Of a DNA stretch of 64,000 nt, positions 32,997 through 41,447 are shown piece by piece. Each line of letters starts with the position of its first letter. Position 1 is the stretch's first letter. The notes below the pieces were generated by a model. It saw nothing but the letters and a program-made list of their open reading frames with translations, was not told where the DNA came from and made no database searches. The translations under genes and the position numbers were made by a program. The stretch spans positions 434,001-498,000 of the forward strand of contig NZ_JBBPFS010000002.1 in the NCBI RefSeq assembly GCF_038069765.1, in the 5' to 3' direction. This stretch comes from Arthrobacter_B sp038069765. GTDB lineage: Bacteria; Actinomycetota; Actinomycetes; Actinomycetales; Micrococcaceae.

Positions 32997-33383
32997 GTCG
33001 TCAGTGCCGGACGGCCGGTCTGCGGCGGGTACATCGACGTAGCCGATAAAGCGGGTGCCGATGCCGTCGTACTCGCCGCGGATGAGTCCGGCGGCCGGAG
33101 CCGGCAGGTCGGTATGCGGGTGGTCCGCGCAGGCCAGAAAAGCGAAGGCCGGCCACCACTTCTTGGGACGGGCGTTCTCCCGGTAGCCGCAGACGGTGCA
33201 TTCAAGCTCCACCCAGACGGGTCGCTTTCCCGTGCGGTTGGCCCGGGACTGGAGAAGCCACTGGGGCGGATTGGCCTGCAGGTCTGCAAGCTCCTGCTCG
33301 GACATACGGGCGGGGATTCCGTGGCGGGAGGCCATTTCAACGGGGATATCTAAGGCAAGGGCAGCCTGGCGTCTGGTAATCAT
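32994..33383 (-). CDS. Conserved hypothetical protein with helix-turn-helix-like start and CxxC motif
   Basis: A 129-residue protein. It begins MITRRQAALALDIPVEMASRHG, which resembles a short DNA-binding helix pair, continues with a helix ending in LQANPPQWL, then a basic stretch (QSRANRTGKRPVW) and a CTVCGY motif that with later Cys/His (LACADHPH) could bind zinc. I do not recognise a named family. The ATG at 33383 is chosen because TATCGT lies 8 nt upstream; in-frame ATG at 33389 and TTG at 33392 are alternatives with no binding site. Confidence 0.65.
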   Translation of the reverse strand: MITRRQAALALDIPVEMASRHGIPARMSEQELADLQANPPQWLLQSRANRTGKRPVWVELECTVCGYRENARPKKWWPAFAFLACADHPHTDLPAPAAGLIRGEYDGIGTRFIGYVDVPAADRPSGTDD

Positions 33384-33391
33384 CCCCATCA

Positions 33392-33397
33392 ACGATA
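33392..33397 (-). promoter_or_regulatory. -10 element for a probable leaderless transcript
   Basis: On the leftward strand TATCGT ends 8 nt before the ATG at 33383. No Shine-Dalgarno sequence is available. Confidence 0.4.
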
Positions 33398-33473
33398 CGG
33401 GACCGCGCTGCCCCTGCCGCGCCCCGGGCCCTGGACAGACCGGAACGGACCGGAACGGACTCGCCGGAACAGA

Positions 33474-33509
33474 CCGGAGGCCGGACCGCCGTGACGGTCC
33501 GGCCTCCGG
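33474..33509 (-). terminator. Strong hairpin downstream of the DUF1269 gene
   Basis: A perfect 15-bp stem (CCGGAGGCCGGACCG at 33474-33488, complement at 33495-33509, 6-nt loop) lies about 50 nt past the stop codon at 33558. No T tract follows. Next to it are short direct repeats of CGGAACGGAC (33441-33460). Confidence 0.65.
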
Positions 33510-33557
33510 GCGGCCCGCGCCTAGGTCCCGGCAGGAACCGGGGGCCGACGCTTTGAA

Positions 33558-34049
33558 TTAGTCTGCGAATGCCTGGCGCAGGTTTGCTTCCTGCTCCTTG
33601 GAGAGATTGGTCGCAATGAGCTTGGCATCCGGGAAGCTGCTGCGGAACGCGTCCAGCACGCGGTCCTCGACAACATCCGTGGACAGCACAAACAGTGCGG
33701 ATGTTCCCGGAGTAACTTCAGAACGCACCTGCTTGATGAAGTTGTCGTCGACGCCCACGTCCACCATGGAAGCAGACAGGGCGCCCACCGCAGCACCCAC
33801 CACCAGGCCGATCAGGGGTACGAAGAAAATCAGGCCGAACAAAAGACCCCAGAACCCGCCGCCAAGGGCTCCGGCTCCCACAAGGTGATGCTCCTGAATG
33901 GTGCGGGGCTTTTTCTTATCCTGCGGCCAGGTAACGATGGCTGAATCCTGCACATTGATGAGGCCCTGCGACTGCAGGCTGGAGAGTGTTTCAGTTGCTT
34001 GCTCAGCAGCACCTGAGTCCGGGAATTTCCATACGGTCAATGTTGCCAT
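33558..34049 (-). CDS. DUF1269 family membrane-associated protein
   Basis: A 163-residue protein. The N-terminal half is a small alpha/beta domain (TVWKFPDSGAAEQATETLSS); then comes a glycine-rich hydrophobic hairpin (about 57-95, GAGALGGGFWGLLFGLIFF) that probably inserts in the membrane, and a C-terminal alpha/beta domain (SALFVLSTDVVEDRVLDAF). This is the DUF1269 layout, of unknown function and often linked with stress genes. The ATG at 34049 has GGAGAC 6 nt upstream, which rules out the longer open frame to 34331. Confidence 0.82.
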   Translation of the reverse strand: MATLTVWKFPDSGAAEQATETLSSLQSQGLINVQDSAIVTWPQDKKKPRTIQEHHLVGAGALGGGFWGLLFGLIFFVPLIGLVVGAAVGALSASMVDVGVDDNFIKQVRSEVTPGTSALFVLSTDVVEDRVLDAFRSSFPDAKLIATNLSKEQEANLRQAFAD

Positions 34050-34159
34050 GGCATTGTCTCCAAACGGTCGAGATCCAGAAAACGTCCGCGCGGTGGGACC
34101 GATCTGGGGAAGTAGCGCCCACACTAATGACCCTGCAAAGCGGGTGACAAGGAAACGAC

Positions 34160-34228
34160 GGCACCCGGGCAGGACTCGCTGCTTCACACCGGGTGCCCCT
34201 GTCCGCCGGCAGGGGTTCGACGTAGAAT
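34160..34228 (+). promoter_or_regulatory. Divergent control region with hairpin and -10 for the alpha-glucosidase
   Basis: TAGAAT (34223-34228) is a good -10 for the rightward gene. Upstream lies an inverted repeat, GGCACCCGG (34160-34168) and CCGGGTGCC (34189-34197), partly overlapping CCCCTG/CAGGGG (34196-34215). These dyads could be operator or structural elements. Confidence 0.4.
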
Positions 34229-34297
34229 GCTCGGACCTGCGCGTGCGTGCCGAGGCAAGGGCCCGGCGGCCTGCGGGACCGAGCGAGAGGTGCCGCC

Positions 34298-36007
34298 ATG
34301 AGGGATCCCGACCGGCCTGCGTGGTGGACAAACGCCGTCGTCTACCAAATTTATCCTCGAAGTTTCGCCGACAGCACCGGCAACGGCAACGGAGACCTGG
34401 CTGGAATTACGAACAAGCTGGATTACCTCGCAGAGCTGGGTGTGGACGTGATCTGGTTGTCGCCCGTTCACGAGTCACCCCAGTTCGACAACGGGTACGA
34501 CATCAGCAATTACCGCCGCATTGATTCGATGTACGGTTCGGAGGCAGATTTCGACACGCTTCTGGACGGTATTCATGCCCGGGGCATGAAACTGATCATG
34601 GATCTCGTGGTGAACCACACTTCCAGCGAGCACGAGGGTTTCCGCAGGTCTGCGGCACGGCGGGACAGCGAGGAGCGGGACTCCTATTGGTGGCGGGATC
34701 CGCGCCCCGGATTCGAGCCCGGCGAACCGGGCGCCGAGCCCAACAACTGGGGCTCCCATTTCGGCGGCTCCGCCTGGACCTACGATCCGGCGACGGAACA
34801 GTATTACCTGCACCTCTTCACTCCGCAGCAGCCGGACCTGAACTGGGAGAACCCGCGGGTCCGGGCCAAGGTCCACGCCATGATGAACTGGTGGATGGAC
34901 CGGGGCGTGGACGGATTCCGGATGGATGTCATTAACTTCATTTCCAAGGACCCGTCGCTGCCCGACGGCGTCGTCGAGCCCGGAGGCGTCTGGGGCGACG
35001 GCGCTCCGCACTTTACCTCCGGACCGCGCATCCACGAGTTCCTGCAGGAAATGCAGCGCGCCGTCTTCCAAAACCGGACCGGAGATTATTTGACGGTGGG
35101 GGAGACCCCGGGGGCCACTGTGGACCAGGCGGTGCTGTTCACCGATCCGCACCGCGGTGAACTGGACATGGTGTTCCAGTTTGAACACGTAAGCCTGGAC
35201 CAGCGCCCCGGGAACAAGTGGGAGTACCACGAACTGGACCTGCGCGACCTGAAGACCAGCTGGAACCGCTGGCAGCGGGGATTGGCGGCAACAGGCTGGA
35301 ACAGCCTGTACCTGGGCAACCATGACCAGCCGCGGCACGTGTCCCGGTTCGGTGATGACGGCGCGTACCGGTATGAATCCGCAACCCTGTGGGCCACCCT
35401 CCTGCACCTGCACCGCGGAACGCCCTACGTTTTCCAGGGCGAGGAGCTGGGCATGACCAATGCCGGTTTCACCGAGATTGGCGACTACCGCGATGTGGAA
35501 TCGCTGAACTTCTATGCCGATGCCCTCAGCCGGGGGGCCGAGCGGGAGACGGTACTGCGGGCCCTGCAGGCGATGAGCCGCGACAACGCCCGCACGCCCA
35601 TGCAGTGGACGGACGGACCCCATGCCGGGTTTACGTCCGGGACCCCCTGGATACCGGTGAACTCCAACTACCGGGACATCAATGCGGAACGGGACCGTGC
35701 CTCGGACCGGTCCATCTACCGCTACTACCAGAAACTGATCCGGCTGCGGCATGAATCGGATGTGGTGTCGCTGGGAGACTTTCATCTGCTCGACGCCGAG
35801 CATCCGGTGCTTTATGCCTTCCGGCGCAGCCGGGGCGACCAGCAGTTTCTCGTGACCGGCAATGTGTCCGGCGAGGAGCTGGAGCTTCCCTCAAACCTGG
35901 GGTCGGGAGACCTCATTCTGGGCAACTACGGTGACGCGGGCGACCCGCACCGGCTGCGGCCCTGGGAGGTGCGCGTCGTGGATATCTCGACCTATGAGAA
36001 CGGGTAG
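34298..36007 (+). CDS. GH13 alpha-glucosidase (oligo-1,6-glucosidase-like)
   Basis: A 569-residue TIM-barrel enzyme that hydrolyses alpha-linked gluco-oligosaccharides in the cytoplasm. Conserved GH13 regions: DLVVNH, the nucleophile Asp210 in GFRMDVINF, the acid/base Glu269 in VGETPG, and NHDQPR with Asp343. The N-terminus WWTNAVVYQIYPRSFADSTGNG is typical of this subfamily. The ATG at 34298 is chosen because GAGAGG stands 6 nt upstream; a frame from 34247 adds 17 residues without homology. No signal peptide. Confidence 0.9.
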   Translation: MRDPDRPAWWTNAVVYQIYPRSFADSTGNGNGDLAGITNKLDYLAELGVDVIWLSPVHESPQFDNGYDISNYRRIDSMYGSEADFDTLLDGIHARGMKLIMDLVVNHTSSEHEGFRRSAARRDSEERDSYWWRDPRPGFEPGEPGAEPNNWGSHFGGSAWTYDPATEQYYLHLFTPQQPDLNWENPRVRAKVHAMMNWWMDRGVDGFRMDVINFISKDPSLPDGVVEPGGVWGDGAPHFTSGPRIHEFLQEMQRAVFQNRTGDYLTVGETPGATVDQAVLFTDPHRGELDMVFQFEHVSLDQRPGNKWEYHELDLRDLKTSWNRWQRGLAATGWNSLYLGNHDQPRHVSRFGDDGAYRYESATLWATLLHLHRGTPYVFQGEELGMTNAGFTEIGDYRDVESLNFYADALSRGAERETVLRALQAMSRDNARTPMQWTDGPHAGFTSGTPWIPVNSNYRDINAERDRASDRSIYRYYQKLIRLRHESDVVSLGDFHLLDAEHPVLYAFRRSRGDQQFLVTGNVSGEELELPSNLGSGDLILGNYGDAGDPHRLRPWEVRVVDISTYENG

Positions 36008-36041
36008 GCCGTTTCGTCCTCGGTTTCATCATGGCTGGGGC

Positions 36042-36047
36042 TAAAGT
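36042..36047 (+). promoter_or_regulatory. -10 element for a probable leaderless transcript
   Basis: TAAAGT lies 7 nt upstream of the GTG at 36055. There is no ribosome-binding site for either that GTG or the ATG at 36031. Confidence 0.5.
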
Positions 36048-36054
36048 TGCTGCT

Positions 36055-36495
36055 GTGACAGACAAAGAAATCGCTCCGGCCCGCAATTCCGCTGCCGGGG
36101 CTCCGCACCGGACCAGCCCCTCACCCGCGCGGCAGGTCTTGGCTTTCGCGCTGGAAACGGCCCTCCTTTTCGCCGTGGCATACGGGGCCATCAGAGCCTT
36201 CCCCGGCTATGAAGCCGTTGCGGCTGTCGCGGCGCTGGCCTGCGGCGTGCTGCTCTGGGGGCTGCTGATGGCACCCCGGGCCAAAAACCGGCTGCCCTGG
36301 CCTGCGCTGCCCCTCGTGGCTGCCGGGGCATTCCTGGCGGGAGCCGGAACGTTGATGATGAGCGGGCTCCCGGTGCCGGCGCTTCTGCTGGGCGCAGCCG
36401 CTGCCGTCAACCTGCTGTGGGACCTGGTATCCGGGTATCCCGCCGTTGCGGCGCCGGCCAGACCGGCGGGCCGGCGTTCAGCGAAGCGGCGCTGA
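36055..36495 (+). CDS. DUF2568-like small membrane protein
   Basis: About 146 residues with a polar N-terminal 28 residues and four predicted helices at about 30-50, 55-75, 83-103 and 105-125, followed by a very basic tail (RPAGRRSAKRR). LPWPALPLVAAGAFLAGAG and the overall layout resemble the YrdB/DUF2568 family, whose role is unknown. The GTG at 36055 is preferred over the in-frame ATG at 36031 because of the -10 hexamer 7 nt upstream. Convergent with the next gene, with only 3 nt between stop codons. Confidence 0.6.
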   Translation: MTDKEIAPARNSAAGAPHRTSPSPARQVLAFALETALLFAVAYGAIRAFPGYEAVAAVAALACGVLLWGLLMAPRAKNRLPWPALPLVAAGAFLAGAGTLMMSGLPVPALLLGAAAAVNLLWDLVSGYPAVAAPARPAGRRSAKRR

Positions 36496-36498
36496 CAC

Positions 36499-37611
36499 TT
36501 ACCCGGCGGTCAGCGACCGTGCAAACAGCGGCGCCAGCCCGGCGAATCCGGCGCGGCGCACCGCCTCCCGCTGCCGCTGTGCGCCGGTTCCCGTGGATAG
36601 CACATGCGCCATGCCGGTCTTGACGAACGGATAGTCCCCGGAATCTTCCAGGGCGGGACGGACGTAGTCCAGCAGGGCGCCCACCTGGCCGGATGCGGTC
36701 CGTCCGAGGTGTCCGCCCCCGTGGCCGTGGTCCAGAAGGTTACCGGCGAGTCCGAACCGCGCTGCCTGCCACAGGCCAACGTCCAGCATCTCCGCATCTG
36801 CCCGCGTGCCGGGGCTGCCTTCAGGGTCGGTGTCCTCTTCAGCGAGCAGCGTGGTCACCAGTCCGCGGATCAGCAGCGCCAGCAGAACGGTGTCCCTGGC
36901 CTCCAGCTGGGCATCGGCCACCCGGACTTCAACGGTGGGGAAATTGTGGGACAGGCGGGCGATCCAGCCGATGTGTCCGGGGTCCAGGACGACGTCGGTG
37001 GCCGTGAGCCGGGCCAGCCTGGCATCGTAGTCCGCGGCATCCTGAAAGAACGGAGGAAAGCCCTGCACCGTCCAGCGGCGGTAGTGGATGATCCGCCAAC
37101 TCGCGAACCTGCTGTCCCGTCCCTGCCAATACGGGGAGTTTGCGCTGACCGCTCCCAGAGTAGCCAGCCACGGGCGGAGCCCGTTGAGGACCTGCACTCC
37201 TTTTTCCCTGGTGGGAACCGCAACATGAACGTGAGTACCGTTTACGTACTGCTCATCTCCGACGCCCCCGGCCATCTCGCCCATCTGCCGGTACCGAACG
37301 GTTGCGCTGACCAGCGCCGGTCCCGGCCCGGTCAGGGGAGCGGCCCCGGTCGGAGCGGCGGCAAGTCCCGCCTCGGCGGCGGCAGCAGCCAGGCGGCCGC
37401 GGAAGTCCAGCAGGGAAGCCAGCGCTTCCTCCGGCTCGCTGCAGATGGGGGTGGTACTTTCCACCTGGCAGGCCAGGAACTCCGCGGTACTTGTGAAGCT
37501 TCCGCCGTCACCGGGGGTCAGGGAACTGATGACCTCGGCCGCGCGGGTGCTCGGCACCGCTGTTCCCGGCTCCGTGAGCAGAAACTCTTCTTCAATACCG
37601 AAAGTGACCAC
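36499..37611 (-). CDS. YbdK-type carboxylate-amine ligase (glutamate-cysteine ligase family 2)
   Basis: A 370-residue GCS2-family enzyme. It starts VTFGIEEEFLL, the acidic metal-binding strand at the active site; the segment YVNGTHVHVAVP and SPYWQGRDSRFASWR are also diagnostic. Homologues show weak glutamate-cysteine ligase activity or ligate other amines; actinobacteria use mycothiol rather than glutathione, so the true substrate is open. GTG start. Stands alone between convergent neighbours. Confidence 0.83.
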   Translation of the reverse strand: MVTFGIEEEFLLTEPGTAVPSTRAAEVISSLTPGDGGSFTSTAEFLACQVESTTPICSEPEEALASLLDFRGRLAAAAAEAGLAAAPTGAAPLTGPGPALVSATVRYRQMGEMAGGVGDEQYVNGTHVHVAVPTREKGVQVLNGLRPWLATLGAVSANSPYWQGRDSRFASWRIIHYRRWTVQGFPPFFQDAADYDARLARLTATDVVLDPGHIGWIARLSHNFPTVEVRVADAQLEARDTVLLALLIRGLVTTLLAEEDTDPEGSPGTRADAEMLDVGLWQAARFGLAGNLLDHGHGGGHLGRTASGQVGALLDYVRPALEDSGDYPFVKTGMAHVLSTGTGAQRQREAVRRAGFAGLAPLFARSLTAG

Positions 37612-37702
37612 GTAGTACCCCTGTTCCGCAGCAGAGAGTCGGGTGGAATGCCTTGAGGCCCCTAAGGGCGGAGCCCCAGATTACATGTGTCCGGGCCTTG
37701 GG

Positions 37703-37750
37703 GGACAGGTACCTCGACGGACAGGTGCCATGAGGGACAGGTAGTGCCCG
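37703..37750 (-). repeat. 16-bp imperfect tandem repeat after the crcB stop codon
   Basis: GGACAGGT recurs at 37703, 37719 and 37735, exactly 16 nt apart, within three imperfect units that end 3 nt from the stop codon of the leftward crcB gene. Confidence 0.7.
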
Positions 37751-37753
37751 GGT

Positions 37754-38125
37754 TCAGCTGAAGAGCAGCCGTCCCGCCGCCGCGGCGCCGACGCCGAGCA
37801 CCAGATTGGCGGCGAGGTTCCCCGCAGCCGCCAGGTAGCGACGGTCCATCCAGAGGGCCAGGGTGGCGACGGTCCAGGAACTGAAAGTGGTGAGTCCGCC
37901 GGCCAGACCGGCGGCCGCAACCGGATAGCCGCCCGGGTCCAGGGCACCCCGGGTCAGCAGTGCGAAGCAGGCACCGATCAAAAAAGATCCGGCGATGTTG
38001 ACCAGCAGTGTTGCCGCCGGGAAGGCGGCCCGTCCGGGACGCTGCCGCCGGGCAAACCAGGAGTCCAGGGCAAAACGGACCAGGGCGCCGAGCACGGCAG
38101 CCAGTCCCACCCAGAGCGCAGTCAC
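37754..38125 (-). CDS. crcB: Fluoride ion channel CrcB/Fluc, subunit 1
   Basis: A 123-residue protein with four helices. LGALVRFALD, LLVNIAGSFLIG (the N in helix 2 is conserved) and GLAGGLTTFSSW (the fluoride-track phenylalanine/threonine region) mark the family. It exports fluoride as a dual-topology dimer; with the adjacent paralogue it probably forms a heterodimer of opposite topology. The GTG at 38125 overlaps the upstream stop (GTGA). No fluoride riboswitch is evident. Confidence 0.9.
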   Translation of the reverse strand: MTALWVGLAAVLGALVRFALDSWFARRQRPGRAAFPAATLLVNIAGSFLIGACFALLTRGALDPGGYPVAAAGLAGGLTTFSSWTVATLALWMDRRYLAAAGNLAANLVLGVGAAAAGRLLFS

Positions 38126-38595
38126 GGGGCAGTCCCGGGGGAACGGCGGCGTCGTGCAGCAGCGGCACCGGCCCGGGATCCCAGCCGGAGTCCCGCGGCC
38201 GCGGCGGCCAGGCCGCACACCAGGCTCAGCGCCAGGTAACTGACCCACTCGCCGTGCAGGCCGGTGCCGAGAGGAAGTTCCAGGGAGAGGGCCAGTGCGG
38301 AAAACGTGCTGAAGGTCCCCAGGAACCCCGGACCGAGCCCGGCCCGAAGCCAAAAAGGGGCCGGCGCGTGGGAAAGCCACCAGGACGTGAGAAAGCCCAG
38401 GGCCAGGGAAGCGCCGGCATTGATGCCAAGCGTGGTCCAGTCTGTGGAGCCGGGTGCCGGCGGGAAAAGGAGCAGCAGCCCGTACCGGGCTTCCGCGCCG
38501 GCAAAAGCTCCCGCGGCCACTGCGGTCCAGACGCGCCAGCCCAGGTCAGGACTGGTTGGCTGTGCACCGGGCGGTGCACCGGAGGGCCCGGTCAC
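38122..38595 (-). CDS. crcB: Fluoride ion channel CrcB/Fluc, subunit 2
   Basis: A 157-residue paralogue with a 20-residue polar N-terminus and a strongly basic C-terminus. GAFAGAEARYGLLLLFP, INAGASLALGFLTSWW and GFLGTFSTFSALAL match the CrcB motifs (GALxRY, VNxxGSFxxG, GxxGGxTTFSTF), though the asparagine is followed by AG rather than GS. The GTG at 38595 overlaps the methyltransferase stop codon (GTGA), so the three genes are translationally linked. Confidence 0.85.
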   Translation of the reverse strand: MTGPSGAPPGAQPTSPDLGWRVWTAVAAGAFAGAEARYGLLLLFPPAPGSTDWTTLGINAGASLALGFLTSWWLSHAPAPFWLRAGLGPGFLGTFSTFSALALSLELPLGTGLHGEWVSYLALSLVCGLAAAAAGLRLGSRAGAAAARRRRSPGTAP

Positions 38596-39407
38596 CGGTG
38601 TGGCAGGGGCCCGGCGGATCCTGCCGCGGGAAGCATCCGCCAGGAGAGGGTCAGGTAGGGCAGGTCCACCGGTTCGCCGGGACGGTGGCCCAGATGGTCG
38701 AAGAGATACCAGGTCAGGTTGGCCAGGACCTTGCTGCGCACCGGTTCGGCCGCCGAAAGGTAGTAGGACCGGGACTTGGCCAGCTCCATCAGGTCCTCCG
38801 GGGTCATCGGCTGCGACCAGTGCGTGACATGGGAGGCATCCGGCACAAACTCCGGGCCCACGACCGGCCGGAAACCGGGCCGCAGGACATCGCCGGCGTG
38901 GATGATGCGGGAATAGCGGTGCACCCAGGGGACGCTTACGTCCAGCTGGTTCCAGATAAGCCCCAGGAAGCCGCCGGGGCGCAGTACCCGGGCGAGTTCG
39001 GTGCTCGCGGCAAGCGGGTCGCACCAGTGCCAGGCCTGGGCGACGGTGGCCGCGTCCACCGACGACGCCGGCAGTCCGGTGTCTTCCGCCGTTCCGACTC
39101 TGACAGGAACTTCGGGCAGCGCCTGCTGCAGCTGGCGGAGCATATCGGCGGAGGGGTCGACGGCGGTGGGCCGGTAGCCCGCGGCAACCAGGGCACGGGT
39201 GTATTTGCCCGTGCCGGCACCGATGTCGGCTACGCGGGCGCCGGGTGCTCCGCCGGGGCCGTCAACCCCTGTGAAGAGCCAGCTGACCGCTTCCTGCGGG
39301 TATCCGGGACGGATGCGGTCATAGTGTTCTCCGCCGGCCTCGTAGCTGCGCGCCAGCTCGCGGCGCCGCACGGCCTCAAGCCGCGGACCCGGTGTTGCTC
39401 CAGCCAT
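38592..39407 (-). CDS. Class I SAM-dependent methyltransferase
   Basis: A 271-residue methyltransferase. The SAM-binding motif VADIGAGTGKYTRAL is at about 59-73, with VDPSADML (acidic residue for the ribose) and VRVGTAEDTGLP following; AQAWHWCDP and VLRPGGFLGLIWN are typical of the UbiE/Methyltransf_11 group. The N-terminal ARSYEAGGEHYDRIRPGYP helix is found in small-molecule methyltransferases. Substrate unknown. It starts 2 nt after hisN and overlaps crcB. Confidence 0.85.
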   Translation of the reverse strand: MAGATPGPRLEAVRRRELARSYEAGGEHYDRIRPGYPQEAVSWLFTGVDGPGGAPGARVADIGAGTGKYTRALVAAGYRPTAVDPSADMLRQLQQALPEVPVRVGTAEDTGLPASSVDAATVAQAWHWCDPLAASTELARVLRPGGFLGLIWNQLDVSVPWVHRYSRIIHAGDVLRPGFRPVVGPEFVPDASHVTHWSQPMTPEDLMELAKSRSYYLSAAEPVRSKVLANLTWYLFDHLGHRPGEPVDLPYLTLSWRMLPAAGSAGPLPHR

Positions 39408-39409
39408 GG

Positions 39410-40219
39410 TCAGAGCAGGTCGTCCAGGCCCGGGTTCAGGCGGTTGAGCACTTCGCTGTGCAGGGCGCCGTTGGTGGCCAGGGCATTGCCGCCGAACGGG
39501 CCATCCTCTCCTTCAAGGGAGGTGAAGCGGCCGCCGGCCTCAGTGATGATCGGAACCAGGGCCGCCATGTCATACAGGTTCAGTTCCGGCTCGCAGGCGA
39601 TGTCCACGGCGCCTTCGGCCACCATGCAGTAGGACCAGAAGTCACCGAAGGCACGGGTGCGCCAGACCGACTCCGTCAGCCCGATGAATTCGTCGAAGTT
39701 TCCGCGATCCTTCCAGCCTCCGAGGCTGGAGTAGGACAGCGAGGCATCGGAGAGGCTGGAGACGTTGGAAACCTTCAGCCTGGTGGCAGCTGCCAGCGAC
39801 CGGCCCATGTACGCCCCGGTGCCCGTGGCGGCCCACCAGCGCTTGCCCAGGGCGGGGGCGCTGACCACGCCGAGGACAGGGACGCCGTCGTCGACCAGGG
39901 AGATCAGGGTGGCCCAGACGGGAACACCGCGGATGAAGTTTTTGGTGCCGTCGATGGGGTCGATGACCCAGCGGCGGGGTCCCGAGCCGGTGGAGCCGAA
40001 CTCCTCGCCGAGGACGGCATCGCGGGGCCGGGCACGGGAGAGCTGCCCGCGGATGGCGTCCTCCGCTGCCTTGTCCGCGTCGGTGACGGGGGTCAGGTCC
40101 GGCTTCGTTTCGACCTTGAGGTCCAGGGCCTTGAAGCGCGACATGGTCTGGTCATCCACGGAATCGGCCATGACATGGGCGAGTCGCAGGTCATCGTTGT
40201 AGTTCTGAGCGAACGGCAT
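39410..40219 (-). CDS. hisN: Histidinol-phosphatase, inositol monophosphatase family
   Basis: A 269-residue magnesium-dependent phosphatase for the penultimate step of histidine synthesis. Metal ligands are visible in LGEEFGSTG, WVIDPIDGTKNF and the C-terminal YDMAALVPIITEAGG; the DGTKNFIRGVP form rather than DGTxNF-AHG is typical of the HisN branch. The ATG at 40219 lies 7 nt after TAAGTT, a -10 for an apparently leaderless mRNA; the longer open frame to 40567 is antisense to rsgA-like coding and is rejected. Confidence 0.9.
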   Translation of the reverse strand: MPFAQNYNDDLRLAHVMADSVDDQTMSRFKALDLKVETKPDLTPVTDADKAAEDAIRGQLSRARPRDAVLGEEFGSTGSGPRRWVIDPIDGTKNFIRGVPVWATLISLVDDGVPVLGVVSAPALGKRWWAATGTGAYMGRSLAAATRLKVSNVSSLSDASLSYSSLGGWKDRGNFDEFIGLTESVWRTRAFGDFWSYCMVAEGAVDIACEPELNLYDMAALVPIITEAGGRFTSLEGEDGPFGGNALATNGALHSEVLNRLNPGLDDLL

Positions 40220-40226
40220 ACTGTTC

Positions 40227-40232
40227 AACTTA
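40227..40232 (-). promoter_or_regulatory. -10 element for a probable leaderless hisN transcript
   Basis: TAAGTT on the leftward strand ends 7 nt before the hisN ATG, inside the 112-nt gap after rsgA. Confidence 0.45.
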
Positions 40233-40331
40233 TCCTTATTCGGCGGGCGCTGCCCGCGATTGGACGGCTCCGGGCCCGGTGCGGCGCCGTTTGGGGCCGG
40301 TTTCGGGACGCCGGAGCAGGTACTGCGCAAC

Positions 40332-41447
40332 TCACTGCGCGCCCAGCTCCTTGGCCGAGGCGCGGTTTTCGGTGCGGGTGCCGGAGCTGAGCAGCCTGCG
40401 CAGCGATGCCAGCCGGGCCGGGCCCGCAGCGCCGGCCTGTCCCGACTCCACCCACGGATCGAGTCCGCAGTCCCGGGCCTGGTCATCGTGCCGGCAGCCG
40501 CGTTCGCAGGTTTCGGTGCCGGGAGCCAGATCGGGGAAGGCCTGCAGGATGCGGTCGGGGTCCACATGCGCCAGGCCGAAGGACCGGATGCCCGGGGTGT
40601 CGATGATCCAGCTGCCGGGCGGAGCGTCCAGGACCTTCAGGGCCAGGGCCGACGACGAGGTGTGGCGCCCGCGCCCGGTGACGGCGTTGACGCCGCCGGT
40701 GGCGCGGTCGGATCCGGTCAGGGCGTTGACCAGCGTGGACTTGCCGACGCCGGAGTGGCCCACGAGGACCGAGACCTTGCCCTCCAGATGGCCGTGCAGC
40801 TGCTGCACGGCGTCGCCCTGCAGCCGGGCCGACAAGCCGTCGTCGGAACGGGCATCGATGCCCGAGGCGTCGTCGGCTGCCGTGCGGCTGATGATGACGT
40901 CCAGGTCCAGGTGCTCGTAGTTCGCCAGCAGCTCCGCCGGATCCTTGATGTCGGCCTTGGTGATGCACAGCAGGGGGGAGATGCCGGCGTCGTAGGCAGC
41001 AACGAGGGCGCGGTCGATAAAACCGGTGCGCGGCTCCGGATTGGCTGCGGCGACCACGATGACCAGCTGGTCGGCGTTGGCGACGACGGCGCGTTCCACC
41101 GGATCGGTGTCATCGGCGCTGCGGCGCAGCAGCGTGCGGCGGTCCTGGATGCGCACCAGCCGGGCGAGGGTGTCCGGTCCGCCGGAAACGTCTCCGACCA
41201 GCGACACCAGGTCGCCGGCCACCACGGGGTTGCGGCGCAGCTCGCGGGCACGTGCCGCCGTGACGACGCGTTCGGCGGGGGTGTTCTCGTCCACGACGGC
41301 TGTGTAGCGGCCGCGGTCGACGGTGATAATGCGCCCCGTTACGGCTTCGTCGTAGGCGGGGCGGTCCTTGGTGCGGGGACGGGAGCCTTTTTTGTTGGGG
41401 CGGATCCGGACGTCCGATTCGTCCCAGCTGCCGGTGGAGCGGGGCAT
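40332..41447 (-). CDS. rsgA: Ribosome small subunit-dependent GTPase A
   Basis: A 371-residue circularly permuted GTPase that assists late 30S assembly. An OB fold (about 35-110) precedes the G domain with the permuted order TKAD (G4), GHSGVGKST (G1) and DTPG (G3), then a zinc domain with CERGCRHDDQARDC. The start overlaps the aroA stop by one base (TGATG). The aroA-rsgA pair next to sigH-rsrA is conserved in many actinobacteria. Confidence 0.94.
   Translation of the reverse strand: MPRSTGSWDESDVRIRPNKKGSRPRTKDRPAYDEAVTGRIITVDRGRYTAVVDENTPAERVVTAARARELRRNPVVAGDLVSLVGDVSGGPDTLARLVRIQDRRTLLRRSADDTDPVERAVVANADQLVIVVAAANPEPRTGFIDRALVAAYDAGISPLLCITKADIKDPAELLANYEHLDLDVIISRTAADDASGIDARSDDGLSARLQGDAVQQLHGHLEGKVSVLVGHSGVGKSTLVNALTGSDRATGGVNAVTGRGRHTSSSALALKVLDAPPGSWIIDTPGIRSFGLAHVDPDRILQAFPDLAPGTETCERGCRHDDQARDCGLDPWVESGQAGAAGPARLASLRRLLSSGTRTENRASAKELGAQ

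Noticed and set aside
34050..34297. tRNA-like folding in the divergent region before the alpha-glucosidase
   Set aside because: The hairpins do not form a cloverleaf and no T-loop GTTCRA motif sits at the right place.
37754..39407. Fluoride riboswitch for the crcB pair
   Set aside because: The genes overlap in an operon and I find no leader in front of them that matches the riboswitch core.
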